Under the pieces are notes generated by a model. That model saw only the letters and a list, made by a program, of their open reading frames with translations. It was not told the origin of the DNA and did no database searches. From NCBI GenBank assembly GCA_034003585.1, contig JAVEYH010000014.1, positions 1-45,538 of the forward strand: a DNA stretch of 45,538 nt, in the 5' to 3' direction. Positions 15,810-23,691 of this stretch are shown in pieces. The DNA comes from JAPXSY01 sp034003585. GTDB taxonomy: Bacteria; Verrucomicrobiota; Kiritimatiellia; RFP12; UBA1067. The position numbers and the translations under genes are program-made. Numbering within the stretch: position 1 is the first letter of the stretch; the number at the start of each line of letters is the position of its first letter.

Positions 15810-16319
15810 ATGAAGAGAATGTGGTCCGGTTTGGTTCTGGCCTGTCTGATTGCCGCGGGCGCGCAAGCCGCGGAAAAGGTGCGCTGGCCGGTTTGGTGCG
15901 CGTTCAACGATACGGAGAACATTGATGTCGTGGGGTTGCGCCTCAACCTGCCCTCCGGACAGTGCGAGCAGGTCACCGGTCTGGATATCGGCCTGATCGG
16001 GCGGTCGCAGTATTTCAACGGCGTGCAGATCAACCTGCTGCGCAACAGCGTGCTGGACGCGCTGGCCGGCTGGCAGATCGGATTTTACAACTCCGCCGGG
16101 CTCGGGGACATGCTCGGGATGCAGACCGGACTCTGGAACGAATCCCGCACCCTGTACGGGCTGCAGGTCGGACTGATCAACCTCGCGGACTATGCCGAGG
16201 GACTTCAGGTCGGACTGATCAACCGGGTCGAGGACATGCACGGGTATCAGATCGGCCTGATCAACATCATCCGCGGCGGCGACGTTCCGTTCTGTCCGCT
16301 GATCAATATCGGTTTCTGA
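15810..16319 (+). CDS. Secreted GLQxGLIN-repeat protein (LA_2272-type surface repeats)
   Basis: This 169-residue protein has a clear signal peptide ending AQAAE. It then has repeated 15- to 18-residue units of the form G-(L/Y)-Q-(V/I)-G-L-I-N or G-W-Q-I-G-F-Y-N (for example GLQVGLINLAD, GLQVGLINRVE, GYQIGLINIIR). This is the repeat of the LA_2272/LA_2273 surface-protein family first named in Leptospira. The repeats should form a small beta-structure at the cell surface. The function is unknown. ATG 15810 follows GAGGCGAGG. A strong hairpin follows the stop codon. Confidence 0.75.
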   Translation: MKRMWSGLVLACLIAAGAQAAEKVRWPVWCAFNDTENIDVVGLRLNLPSGQCEQVTGLDIGLIGRSQYFNGVQINLLRNSVLDALAGWQIGFYNSAGLGDMLGMQTGLWNESRTLYGLQVGLINLADYAEGLQVGLINRVEDMHGYQIGLINIIRGGDVPFCPLINIGF

Positions 16320-16342
16320 ACGGGCCCGCGGCCCGCCCTGTG

Positions 16343-16382
16343 AAGCGCAAAGGACGGCCCCATGCCGCGGTCCTTTGCGTTT
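16343..16382 (+). terminator. Hairpin between the repeat protein and the DUF1015 gene
   Basis: CGCAAAGGAC (16346-16355) pairs with GTCCTTTGCG (16370-16379). The stem extends by A-T pairs at both edges and is followed by TTTC. It looks like a weak intrinsic terminator that also precedes the next gene's start by 20 bases. Confidence 0.5.
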
Positions 16383-16403
16383 CGCGTATCCGGAGAGTCT
16401 CCC

Positions 16404-17624
16404 ATGCTGATCAAACCCTTTGCCGCGCTGCGGCCCGCCCCGGACCGGGCGGCGTCGCTCGCTTCCGTTCCCTACGATGTGGTCGACACCGCCGAAGCGC
16501 GCGCGCTGGCCTCCGGAAACCCGGACAGCTTCCTGCACGTGTCGCGTCCCGAGATCGACCTGCCCGACACGGTGGACATCCATGATGACGCGGTCTACGC
16601 GCAGGGCGCCCGGGCCTTTGCGGACTTGCAGGCGCGCGGGGTGCTGCTGCGCGAGGCGGAAGAGCGGATCTATGTGTACCGCCAGATCATGGGCGCCCAC
16701 AGCCAGACCGGCGTGGTGGCCTGCTGCCACATCGACGATTACGCGCGCGACGTGATCCGCAAGCACGAGAAAACCCGTCAGGACAAAGAGGATGACCGCA
16801 CGCGCCACTGCCTCGAGCTGAACGCCAACTCGGGGCCGGTCTTCCTGACCTACCGGGCGCGGGAGGAGCTCGACGCCCGCGTGGCGCAGACGCAGCAGGC
16901 CGCACCGCTCTATGACTTCACCGCGGCCGACGGGGTGCGCCACACCGTCTGGCGCGCGGAGGGCGATCCCGCGGCGTGGGCCGAGGCGTTCCGGAGCGTG
17001 CCGCTGGCCTATGTGGCGGACGGCCACCACCGCGCCGCGGCGGCCTTCCGCGCCGGCAAACAGCGCCGCGAGGCGAATTCCGGGCACACCGGCCGCGAGG
17101 AGTACAACTGGTTCCTGGCCGTGCTGTTTCCTTCCGACCAGTTGCGAATCCTGCCCTACAACCGCTGCGTGGCGGACCTGAACGGCCTGACCCCGGCCGC
17201 GTTTCTGGAGCGGGTGCAGGCACTCTTCCGCACCGAGCCGACCGACGGCGCGGAACCCGCCGGACCCCGCGAAGTGCGGATGTTCCTGGACGGCGCGTGG
17301 CACCGCCTCACCTGGGAGGCCGTGGACGCCGATCCGGTGGGACGACTCGATGTGAGCGTGCTGCAGAACCGCCTGCTCGGCCCCGTGCTCGGGATCGATG
17401 ACCCGCGCACCAACACGCGCATCGCCTTCGTCGGAGGCATCCGCGGCACCGGCGAGCTGGTCCAACGCGTGACCGGCGGGCGCGACGCCGTGGCGTTTTC
17501 GATGTTTCCGGTGACGGTGAGCCAGATGATGGACATCGCCGACGCCGGACAAATCATGCCGCCCAAGAGCACCTGGTTCGAGCCCAAGCTGCGTTCGGGC
17601 CTGCTGGTGCATACGCTGGACTGA
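16404..17624 (+). CDS. DUF1015 family protein
   Basis: This 406-residue cytoplasmic protein begins MLIKPFAALRPAPDRAASLASVPYDVV, the standard DUF1015 opening. It carries the family hallmark ADGHHR at residues 205-210 and the late segment QNRLLGPVLGI. These proteins are widespread in anaerobes and PVC bacteria and often sit near serine-pathway genes. No activity is proven to my knowledge, so none is assigned. The start at 16404 follows CGGAGAG. An in-frame ATG at 16362 lies in the loop of the preceding hairpin and is rejected. Confidence 0.88.
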   Translation: MLIKPFAALRPAPDRAASLASVPYDVVDTAEARALASGNPDSFLHVSRPEIDLPDTVDIHDDAVYAQGARAFADLQARGVLLREAEERIYVYRQIMGAHSQTGVVACCHIDDYARDVIRKHEKTRQDKEDDRTRHCLELNANSGPVFLTYRAREELDARVAQTQQAAPLYDFTAADGVRHTVWRAEGDPAAWAEAFRSVPLAYVADGHHRAAAAFRAGKQRREANSGHTGREEYNWFLAVLFPSDQLRILPYNRCVADLNGLTPAAFLERVQALFRTEPTDGAEPAGPREVRMFLDGAWHRLTWEAVDADPVGRLDVSVLQNRLLGPVLGIDDPRTNTRIAFVGGIRGTGELVQRVTGGRDAVAFSMFPVTVSQMMDIADAGQIMPPKSTWFEPKLRSGLLVHTLD

Positions 17625-17645
17625 CGCCGCGCGGCGGCGGCCGCG

Positions 17646-18185
17646 TCACAGGGCCACGCGTTTGCCGCGCGGGGCCCGCCCCGGCCGGAGAGTCCGTTGC
17701 GGCGGGCCCTTCTCATGGCGCGACGCCTCCTCGCGCTCCACCGTCACGCTGAACACCTTGTAGCGCGCGGTCAGCCCCGAGACGGAGCGCAGCACCGGCG
17801 GCGGATGGGTCTTGCCCGTGTAGGCTTTGCCGGCCTGGCGGGTCTCCTCGTTGTAGACGGACCACCCCGCCGCATCCTCGGCCTCGAGAATCTCGGCGAC
17901 ATCCTCACGGGTGAGCTGCGCCCGCGGCTGTTGCGCGCCGACCCTCTCGTAACGCAACCGCACCGCCGCGCCGTTCAGAAACGCGGCGGTGATGATCCAG
18001 TCGCCGTGGTGGTATACCGTGTTGGGCGCCCGTTTCAGGATCAGATCCCCGGGCTCCTCGAGTTCCTGGCCGGACCCGTACCGCGCCTCGCTCTGGCGGA
18101 CAGTCTCGCCCACCCGCGCCAGCAGCGGAGGCCACGGCGCCAGCGCCAGCGCCAGCACCATCCAACCGAGCGTCGTTGTTTGCAT
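17646..18185 (-). CDS. Small secreted protein of unknown function
   Basis: This 179-residue protein has an N-terminal signal segment (MVLALALAPWPPLLA). A short region VGETVRQSEARYG then resembles a module seen in many secreted proteins of Verrucomicrobia and Kiritimatiellota, followed by a beta-rich domain and a basic Arg/Lys-rich tail. I do not recognise a family with a known function. It follows the porin gene on the same strand by 53 bp and converges on the DUF1015 gene. The Shine-Dalgarno sequence is poor, so the start at 18185 is tentative. Confidence 0.6.
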   Translation of the reverse strand: MQTTTLGWMVLALALAPWPPLLARVGETVRQSEARYGSGQELEEPGDLILKRAPNTVYHHGDWIITAAFLNGAAVRLRYERVGAQQPRAQLTREDVAEILEAEDAAGWSVYNEETRQAGKAYTGKTHPPPVLRSVSGLTARYKVFSVTVEREEASRHEKGPPQRTLRPGRAPRGKRVAL

Positions 18186-18238
18186 GGCGCGGATTGTAGC
18201 ACGTCCGCGGCGGAAACGCACCCCTCGCGAACTTTTTT

Positions 18239-19702
18239 TCAGAACCGGGCGATCACTTCCCAGCGCAGGAAGTAAGCCAGCTTGTCCGAAGCATAATAAT
18301 CGCCCGGGTCCAGCACCTCGGCGGTCACATGCCCCACAAGTTCACCGCGCTTGCCGAAGATATTTTTGAGAAGCGGGAAGTCGTACCGGACAACCCCCAG
18401 CCACCCCAGCAGGTCGCCGTTGCCGCCGCCCAGATCATCCTCCACCGCCACATACATCGGCCCGACGCTCGCACGCACTTTGTGTCCTGGCGCAAAGCCA
18501 GCCACCCCAGCCTCCAGGCTGGGATAGAGCAGGTTGGACCAGTACCCGGCGCCATACATGAAACTGTAGACGTACATCTCGCTGAACTGCGGCCACCGCG
18601 CCCAGAGCGGATCCCAGGCGGTGTCGTTATCCCCCTGCGCGTCGCGGTCCTTGTCGCCGGAAAGATAATAGAGCGAGCCGGTGAAGAACGGTTTGGCCGG
18701 AACGTCGAGCTGCGGCCGGTAGGTCAGCCCCGCGTACCCCATGTAGCCCGAGGTCGAGGCCCCGCCGTCTTTCTCGCCCGCCTGCACGGCCCCCTCCAAC
18801 TCGGCCGAGAGCGTTTCAGTCAGTTGGGGCATCACGCGCAGGCCCCAGGTGTGCGTGTTCCGTCCCGGCAGCCGCGCCCCGCCCGCCATCCGGGCCTTGG
18901 TCTCGCGTTTGTAGAAGTAATACAGCTCGAACGGCACGTCCGGCACCGATTTTGAGCGGAAATAAAGCCCGCCGCCGTATTCGTCCATATCCTTGCTGGC
19001 GGGATTGATCGAGGTCAGCGGCCGCTCCTTGTACTCGCTGCCGTTGGCGCGGTAGGGATGACCCCAACTCAACTCGGTCTCCGCGCTGTTGTAGATGGCC
19101 AGCAGGTCCAGGGTGTTCTTCTCGTCGAACTTCACCGTGGCCTTGATGGCATCCATGAAGATCGTGCGCGACCCGTCAAAAGGCGTGCCGTCGCAGATCA
19201 CCCGGCCCGCGCCGTAAGTCGGGCCGCTTGGACCGTAGAAATCCTGCCGCCCGATGCGCAGATCGAGCCGGCCGTCTGCCAGGTTGTAGAGATCCAGATA
19301 GAGGCTGTCCACCAGCACTTCGTCCGGCGTTTGGTAATTGCGGCTCTCGCGAGGCTGGAAATATTCCCGGAACTCATCGGCGAAGCGCAGATAGAGCTTG
19401 AAATCCTCATTCTTCACCTGCCCCCACACGCGCGGCTGGATCCGGAGATAGTTGTCGTTTTTGGCCGTCACGCCCTGGCCCAGCGCATTGATCCGCTTCG
19501 GCAGGTTGTCACTGATCTCCTGCCGCACGCGCAAATGCGCGCCCGCGTCCCAATCCAGCCCGCCGGGCTCCCGCTCCTTCACCTGCGCCGCAACCGCGGG
19601 TGCCGCCGCGGCCGGGGCCGCCTGCCCCGCAGGGCTTTTCTCCTGCGCGAACAGGACTCCCGCCAATCCGATGCCAACGAACCATCCCAACACGTTTTTC
19701 AT
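18239..19702 (-). CDS. Alginate-export-type outer-membrane porin
   Basis: This 487-residue protein has a signal peptide ending VLFA-QE, an Ala/Pro linker, and then a beta-barrel of the alginate_exp (AlgE-like) family. The markers are the NDNYLRIQPRVWGQV strand, DSLYLDLYNLADGRLDLRIGRQ, the FDGSRTIFMDAIKA segment, and a terminal aromatic strand ending VIARF. It should let an anionic or neutral oligosaccharide cross the outer membrane, in or out. ATG 19702 has AAGGGA upstream. The promoter region carries a perfect palindrome (19752-19769) over the expected transcription start. Confidence 0.85.
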   Translation of the reverse strand: MKNVLGWFVGIGLAGVLFAQEKSPAGQAAPAAAAPAVAAQVKEREPGGLDWDAGAHLRVRQEISDNLPKRINALGQGVTAKNDNYLRIQPRVWGQVKNEDFKLYLRFADEFREYFQPRESRNYQTPDEVLVDSLYLDLYNLADGRLDLRIGRQDFYGPSGPTYGAGRVICDGTPFDGSRTIFMDAIKATVKFDEKNTLDLLAIYNSAETELSWGHPYRANGSEYKERPLTSINPASKDMDEYGGGLYFRSKSVPDVPFELYYFYKRETKARMAGGARLPGRNTHTWGLRVMPQLTETLSAELEGAVQAGEKDGGASTSGYMGYAGLTYRPQLDVPAKPFFTGSLYYLSGDKDRDAQGDNDTAWDPLWARWPQFSEMYVYSFMYGAGYWSNLLYPSLEAGVAGFAPGHKVRASVGPMYVAVEDDLGGGNGDLLGWLGVVRYDFPLLKNIFGKRGELVGHVTAEVLDPGDYYASDKLAYFLRWEVIARF

Positions 19703-19751
19703 GTGGATCCCTTGTTTGGGGCTGTTGTGTTTCCGAACCGCCCATCCGGGC

Positions 19752-19776
19752 GTTACTTCAAGAAGTAACACTTATA
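19752..19776 (-). promoter_or_regulatory. Porin -10 box with overlapping palindromic operator
   Basis: TATAAG on the minus strand (19771-19776) is followed at once by the perfect 18-bp palindrome GTTACTTCAAGAAGTAAC (19752-19769). The palindrome covers the expected start of transcription. A weak -35, TGGACG at 19795-19800, is 18 bp upstream. A repressor site is the simplest reading; a leader hairpin is the alternative. Confidence 0.5.
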
Positions 19777-19849
19777 CCGGAAACCGCGCGTTCGCGTCCA
19801 GCGGTATTTGCGCGTTTCGCCCAGCGGGTCCGTTTTTTTCGGACCGCGC

Positions 19850-19879
19850 CTGCCACGTGCGGCCGGATTTTGCTATACT
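19850..19879 (+). promoter_or_regulatory. Promoter of plsY
   Basis: CTGCCA (19850-19855), an 18-bp spacer and an extended -10 TGCTATACT whose hexamer is at 19874-19879. The hexamer ends six bases before the plsY ATG, so the transcript is predicted to be leaderless. Confidence 0.55.
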
Positions 19880-19885
19880 GCCGCC

Positions 19886-20545
19886 ATGACAACCGTAACC
19901 GTATGGCTCGTGGGCGGGACGGCCGCCTATCTGGCAGGCGCGATTCCCTTCGGATTCCTGCTGTCCAAAAGCCGCGGCAAGGATATCCGCACGCTCGGCA
20001 GCGGCAACATCGGCGCCACCAATGTGTTCCGTTCGGTCAGCAAGCCGCTGGGCGTCCTGACCTTCGCGCTCGATTTTCTGAAAGGGCTCTGCGGCGTCAC
20101 GCTGATTCCGGCCCTGGCCCTGGCGGCCTGCCCGGCGGAGGCGGGCGCGGCAGGAGGCAAGGCCCTGGCAGTGTTCTGCGGCGTGCTGACGGTCGTCGGC
20201 CACAACTGGACCTGCTTTCTCCGCTTCCGGGGAGGCAAGGGCGTGGCCGCGAGCGCGGGTCTGGTGCTCGGCCTCGCGCCGCAGGCCGTGGGCATCGCTC
20301 TCGCTGTCTGGCTGGCTGTCTTCCTCGCGGCGCGGATGGTCTCGGCGGCCTCTGTGGCGGCGGCCGTGACGCTGGCGGCGGCCGTGTGGTGGCCGCTGCG
20401 GCTCCACGCGGCGCACGGGTTCTGGTTTCCGGCTGTGCTCACCGCCCTCGCGGCGGTGGCGGTCTGGAAGCACCGTTCCAACCTCGCGCGGATCCGTAAC
20501 GGCACCGAGGCGCGTTTCACCTTCCCGACGCGGCGGCAGGCGTGA
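19886..20545 (+). CDS. plsY: Acyl-phosphate:glycerol-3-phosphate acyltransferase
   Basis: This 219-residue polytopic inner-membrane protein transfers an acyl group from acyl-phosphate to glycerol-3-phosphate, the first step of phospholipid synthesis. All three PlsY signatures are present: LGSGNIGATNVFR after the first membrane segment, GHNWTCFLRFRGGKGVAAS in the middle, and HRSNLARIRNGTE at the C-terminus. About five hydrophobic segments are visible. ATG 19886 lacks a Shine-Dalgarno sequence and lies six bases after a TATACT box. gpsA, which makes its substrate, follows after 26 bp, so the pair is an operon. Confidence 0.95.
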   Translation: MTTVTVWLVGGTAAYLAGAIPFGFLLSKSRGKDIRTLGSGNIGATNVFRSVSKPLGVLTFALDFLKGLCGVTLIPALALAACPAEAGAAGGKALAVFCGVLTVVGHNWTCFLRFRGGKGVAASAGLVLGLAPQAVGIALAVWLAVFLAARMVSAASVAAAVTLAAAVWWPLRLHAAHGFWFPAVLTALAAVAVWKHRSNLARIRNGTEARFTFPTRRQA

Positions 20546-20571
20546 GCGCCAAAAACAAAAGAGACACTCTT

Positions 20572-21570
20572 ATGCGCATCACCATCATCGGCGACGGCGG
20601 CTGGGGCACGGCCGTCGGCATGCTGCTCAACGGGTACGGCCACCCGGTCACTCTCTGGGGACCCTTCCCGGAGGTTGTGGACGAGATCCGCGACCGCCGG
20701 GAGAACACGCGCTTCCTGCCCGGGATCCCGCTTCCGGAAACCTTGCACTGGACCGCCGACGCGGCCGAAGCCGCGGCAGGCGCGGACGCGGTGATCCTGG
20801 CCTCGCCCTCCAAATTCCTCGCCAAGGTCTGTGAGCGGTTCCGCGGCCTGATCCCCGCCGACTGCCTGACCGTCAGCCTGACCAAAGGCCTGTGCGAGAC
20901 CACCCACTGCCGGATGAGCCAGCTCGCCCGCGAGATCCTCGGGCTCCGCTCGATCGTGGTGCTCTCGGGGCCGAGCCACGCCGAGGAGGTGGCGCGCCAG
21001 CTCCCCACCGCGGTGGTCGCGGCCTCCGAGGAGGAGGAACCCACCCGCCGCGTGCAGCGGCTCTTCAGCGGACCGTCCTTCCGTGTCTACACCTCCTCCG
21101 ACCCCCTTGGCGTGGAGATCGGCGGCGCGGTGAAGAACGTCATCGCCATCGCGGTCGGCGCGTCTGACGGGCTCGGATTCGGCGACAACACCCGTGCCGC
21201 GCTGATCACGCGGGGCCTAGCGGAGATCACCCGTTTCGGCACCGCGCTCGGCGCGTGCCCCGCCACGTTCTCGGGGCTGAGCGGCGCGGGCGATTTGATC
21301 GTCACCTGCACCAGCCGCCACAGCCGCAACCACACGGTCGGCGAGCGGCTCGGCCGCGGCGAGCGGATCTCGGACATTTTGGACAGCATGAAGATGGTGG
21401 CCGAGGGCGTCTGGAACGCCAAGATCATTCATACGCTCGGCCGCACCTACGGCGTCTCCATGCCGATCACCGAGGTCGTGCACGCGCTTTGCTATGAAGA
21501 TCTCCCGGCGCGGGACGCGGTCGCGGCGCTCATGACCCGCGAGATGAAACCCGAGATCCTTGCCCCGTGA
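20572..21570 (+). CDS. gpsA: NAD(P)-dependent glycerol-3-phosphate dehydrogenase
   Basis: This 332-residue cytoplasmic enzyme makes sn-glycerol-3-phosphate from dihydroxyacetone phosphate. The N-terminal Rossmann motif reads IIGDGGWGTAVG (the usual GxGxxG). SGPSHAEEVARQLPTAVV is present, and GGAVKNVIAIAVGASDGLGFGDNTRAALITRGLAEI contains the catalytic Lys. The start at ATG 20572 matches the family. A GTG at 20542 overlaps the plsY stop and is possible but adds a non-homologous leader. It is the second gene of the plsY-gpsA operon and supplies PlsY. Confidence 0.96.
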   Translation: MRITIIGDGGWGTAVGMLLNGYGHPVTLWGPFPEVVDEIRDRRENTRFLPGIPLPETLHWTADAAEAAAGADAVILASPSKFLAKVCERFRGLIPADCLTVSLTKGLCETTHCRMSQLAREILGLRSIVVLSGPSHAEEVARQLPTAVVAASEEEEPTRRVQRLFSGPSFRVYTSSDPLGVEIGGAVKNVIAIAVGASDGLGFGDNTRAALITRGLAEITRFGTALGACPATFSGLSGAGDLIVTCTSRHSRNHTVGERLGRGERISDILDSMKMVAEGVWNAKIIHTLGRTYGVSMPITEVVHALCYEDLPARDAVAALMTREMKPEILAP

Positions 21571-21699
21571 AAAGGAGGACTTAGGAGGGAGGAGTTAGGA
21601 GTTGTCACACCCTGAAGACAAAGGGGTTGAGGATCTGACATGCTGAGGAACCGGTGTCTCTTCAGAAACCGACATCCGTGATCAGCGCGGCGTAGAGAC
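21571..21699. other. Intergenic low-complexity stretch after gpsA
   Basis: It opens with purine-rich repeats (AAGGAGGACTTAGGAGGGAGG, then GAGTTAGGAG) of the kind often found between genes in these genomes. No open frame with a ribosome site and no clear terminator was found. The 126-bp repeat follows directly. Confidence 0.6.
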
Positions 21700-21825
21700 A
21701 GATCGGTTTACGCTCTTTTGTGGCCGAGGTTCGATTGCCGGTAGGGACGGTTCCCCGAACCGTCCGCGGACGCCTCGGGGAGGCGTCCCTACCCGGAACG
21801 GACACACCTTTTGCGAAAACGCTCT
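21700..21825 (-). repeat. 126-bp double-hairpin repeat element, copy 3
   Basis: This copy is in inverted orientation and exactly as long as that at 13237-13362, with about 11 differences by eye. The differences lie outside the two central hairpins, which are identical. Here the terminal inverted repeat can be extended to GACAGA at the left and TCTGTC at the right, flanking the 126 bp. It lies between gpsA and the def promoter, so it could act as a transcript end or spacer. Confidence 0.9.
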
Positions 21826-21863
21826 GTCCTCGTGTCCGGATGCGCGTCCGCACATCTTTGGGG

Positions 21864-21892
21864 TTGTCATCCGCGGGGGGGATCTTTATGGT
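21864..21892 (+). promoter_or_regulatory. Promoter of def
   Basis: TTGTCA (21864-21869) and TATGGT (21887-21892) are separated by 17 bp. Transcription should begin near 21899, which places the in-frame ATG at 21893 upstream of the message and favours the GTG at 21917. Confidence 0.55.
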
Positions 21893-21916
21893 ATGGGCTC
21901 TCAAAGCGAGGTTCAG

Positions 21917-22459
21917 GTGATTTACCCGGTTGTGACATTCGGACATGATGTGCTCAGGCAAAAAGCGACGCCTGTGCCGGAGGTCAATGAGGATGTGCGG
22001 CAGCTCGTGCGCGACATGCTCGAAAGTATGTATGCGGCCAAAGGCCTCGGCTTGGCCGCCGAGCAGGTCGGCCGTACGGAGTGTGTCTGCGTCATCGATG
22101 TGCCGAACGAGGCGGAGAAAGAGGAGTGCCGCGGGGAGAACGCCGCGATTCCCATGCCGCTGGTCCTGATCAACCCCGAAATCATCGCGAAGGAAGGCCG
22201 GCAGCGCAATGAGGAGGGGTGCCTCAGTTTCCCGGAGATCGGCGCGCCGATCTCCCGCGCCGACCGGGTGACGGTCTCGTTCACGGACCTCGACGGGAAA
22301 CGTCAGACCGTCAGCGCGCGCGGGCTGCTCTCCCGGGCGATCCAGCATGAGACCGACCATCTGAACGGCGTGCTGCTGGTGGACCGGATGACGCCTTTGC
22401 AACGCCTGTCCGTGGCGGGACAGCTCAAACGCCTGCAGAAAGCCGCCCAGACCGAATAA
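21917..22459 (+). CDS. def: Peptide deformylase
   Basis: This 180-residue metalloenzyme removes the N-formyl group from new proteins. The three motifs are GLGLAAEQVG (motif I), EEGCLSFPE (motif II, metal-ligand Cys) and QHETDHLNG (motif III, HExxH with two His ligands and the catalytic Glu). The GTG start at 21917 gives the family-like opening (M)IYPVVTFGHDVLRQKA. It has GAGG five bases upstream and is downstream of the predicted transcription start. An ATG at 21893 would add eight non-conserved residues. Confidence 0.93.
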   Translation: MIYPVVTFGHDVLRQKATPVPEVNEDVRQLVRDMLESMYAAKGLGLAAEQVGRTECVCVIDVPNEAEKEECRGENAAIPMPLVLINPEIIAKEGRQRNEEGCLSFPEIGAPISRADRVTVSFTDLDGKRQTVSARGLLSRAIQHETDHLNGVLLVDRMTPLQRLSVAGQLKRLQKAAQTE

Positions 22460-22474
22460 CCCTTGCGGCCCCGG

Positions 22475-22678
22475 TCAGCGCGTCTCCGTCTGACCCGCTT
22501 CCGGCGCATCCGCCTGCCCGGCCGGTTGCGGGGCGCGCGGCCGGATCACATCCTTTTCCGAATCGAAGACGCCGTCCTGTTGCAGGCTCAGCGGACGCTC
22601 CGCGGCATTGCGGTACACGGCTTTCTCCGCGCCGAACCGCAGGATGCCGAGTTTTCTCAGAAGCTCCATCGCCTTCAT
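22475..22678 (-). CDS. Small conserved-looking protein, 67 residues
   Basis: A strong AGGAGG lies seven bases before ATG 22678 and opens MKAMELLRKLGILRFGAEKAVYRNAAERP. The rest is DGVFDSEKDVI followed by a Pro/Ala/Gln-rich tail. I have the impression of similar short proteins with an LRKLGILRFG start in other PVC genomes, but I cannot name a family. It has no signal peptide or membrane segment. Convergent with def. Confidence 0.6.
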   Translation of the reverse strand: MKAMELLRKLGILRFGAEKAVYRNAAERPLSLQQDGVFDSEKDVIRPRAPQPAGQADAPEAGQTETR

Positions 22679-22742
22679 GTTTCGCCTCCTTTTCCATCCG
22701 ATCACACCGCCAGCCGGCCGGTCTCCTCCCCGTGCCGCCGGC

Positions 22743-23633
22743 CTACCGCGCGGCCCGCAGCCCGCGTCGTTGCGCCCGGTATTCGCGCGGGGAAAGCCCG
22801 GTTTTCTTTTTAAAGGCTGTCGAAAAATGGGCCGCCGAAGGGAATCCGGTGCGTTCTGCGATCTGCGCCAGTGGCAGCATCGAGGTTTCGAGCTCCCGGC
22901 TGGCGGCCGCCACGCGCCGGGCCAGCCGGTACTGCGCGGGTGCCGTCCCGACCTGCGCCCGGAAGGCGTGGCGGAAGGACGAGTAACTCATGCCGAGCGA
23001 CCGGGCGAGAGCCGCGAGATCCACCTCCTGCTCGGGCGGCAGCGTCTCCAACCGCGCGCGCGCCCGCTCGATCTTCTCCGCGCCGCGCGGCACCGCGTCC
23101 GGCTGCGGGAAAATCGCCCGCTGCGCCTCGTCGGCCAAGGCGCGCAGCACGGGGAAGTCGGACGGAAACCGCTCCAGCGGCATGCGGCTGGAGGGGCCCG
23201 TGAACCAGAGGCCCGCGACGGGTTCGCCCGACGGATCCAAGAGCGGCACCGCAAGGCAGTGGCAGCCCTCCACCTCTTCCGCCCGGTCCACCGCATAGCC
23301 GCAGGCGCGGATCTCCGCCAGCTCGCGGCGAAACGCCCGGCGGGAGATGACCGTCGTCGCAGTAAACCGGGTGAGGGCGATCCGCTTGAGCAGCGCCTCC
23401 CGCCGCGCGCCAGGCAGAAACGCGAGCACGGCCTTCGCGGGCGCTCCGGTATGCAGCGGGAAACGCTGGCCCGTGCAGATCGAGAAGCCGAAACGACCGC
23501 TCTCCACCACCGCCGCCACCACGACACCCACCGCGTTACGCTCGTCCACGATCGCCGCCCCGACCGATTCGCGGAACCGCGCGCGCACTTTCCGCAGGAC
23601 CGGCAGGATTTTGTCTTCCCAACCAACCCTCAT
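22743..23633 (-). CDS. Transcriptional regulator: IclR effector domain fused to AraC DNA-binding domain
   Basis: In this 296-residue protein, residues about 5-175 match the IclR ligand-binding (GAF-like) domain: RFPLHTGAPAKAVLAFLP, then the IclR segment TTVISRRAFRRELAEIRACGYAVD, EVEGCHCLAVPLLDPSG and a final helix. Residues about 185-290 are an AraC/XylS double helix-turn-helix with PLAQIAERTGFPSAAHFSTAFKKKTGLSPREYR. The usual IclR N-terminal winged helix is absent. It is divergent from the HzsA-like/URO-D/FGGY genes and probably regulates them in response to a small carbon ligand. ATG 23633 lies six bases after a TATACT box. Confidence 0.85.
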   Translation of the reverse strand: MRVGWEDKILPVLRKVRARFRESVGAAIVDERNAVGVVVAAVVESGRFGFSICTGQRFPLHTGAPAKAVLAFLPGARREALLKRIALTRFTATTVISRRAFRRELAEIRACGYAVDRAEEVEGCHCLAVPLLDPSGEPVAGLWFTGPSSRMPLERFPSDFPVLRALADEAQRAIFPQPDAVPRGAEKIERARARLETLPPEQEVDLAALARSLGMSYSSFRHAFRAQVGTAPAQYRLARRVAAASRELETSMLPLAQIAERTGFPSAAHFSTAFKKKTGLSPREYRAQRRGLRAAR

Positions 23634-23639
23634 GCCACC

Positions 23640-23668
23640 AGTATAGGCCGTCGCCGTTTCGGCGGCAA
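23640..23668 (-). promoter_or_regulatory. Promoter of the IclR-AraC regulator
   Basis: Minus-strand TTGCCG (23663-23668), a 17-bp spacer and TATACT (23640-23645). The -10 box ends six bases before the ATG, the same layout as at plsY, which predicts a leaderless message. Confidence 0.55.
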
Positions 23669-23691
23669 CCGGGATTTGCCAAAAAACGAAA

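Noticed and set aside
16362..16403. Upstream ATG 16362 as start of the DUF1015 gene
   Set aside because: It lies in the loop of a stable hairpin and adds residues not found in the family; ATG 16404 has a better ribosome site.
19824..19847. Hairpin GCGGGTCCG-T7-CGGACCGC before plsY as a terminator
   Set aside because: The T run is in the loop, not after the stem, and no gene ends just upstream on either strand; the porin is transcribed away from it.
3605..21825. CRISPR array from the repeated GC-rich palindromes
   Set aside because: The copies are 8-10 kb apart, are about 126 bp long and are not arranged with regular spacers.
21893..21916. ATG 21893 as start of peptide deformylase
   Set aside because: It directly follows the predicted -10 box, upstream of the expected transcript start, and adds non-conserved residues.
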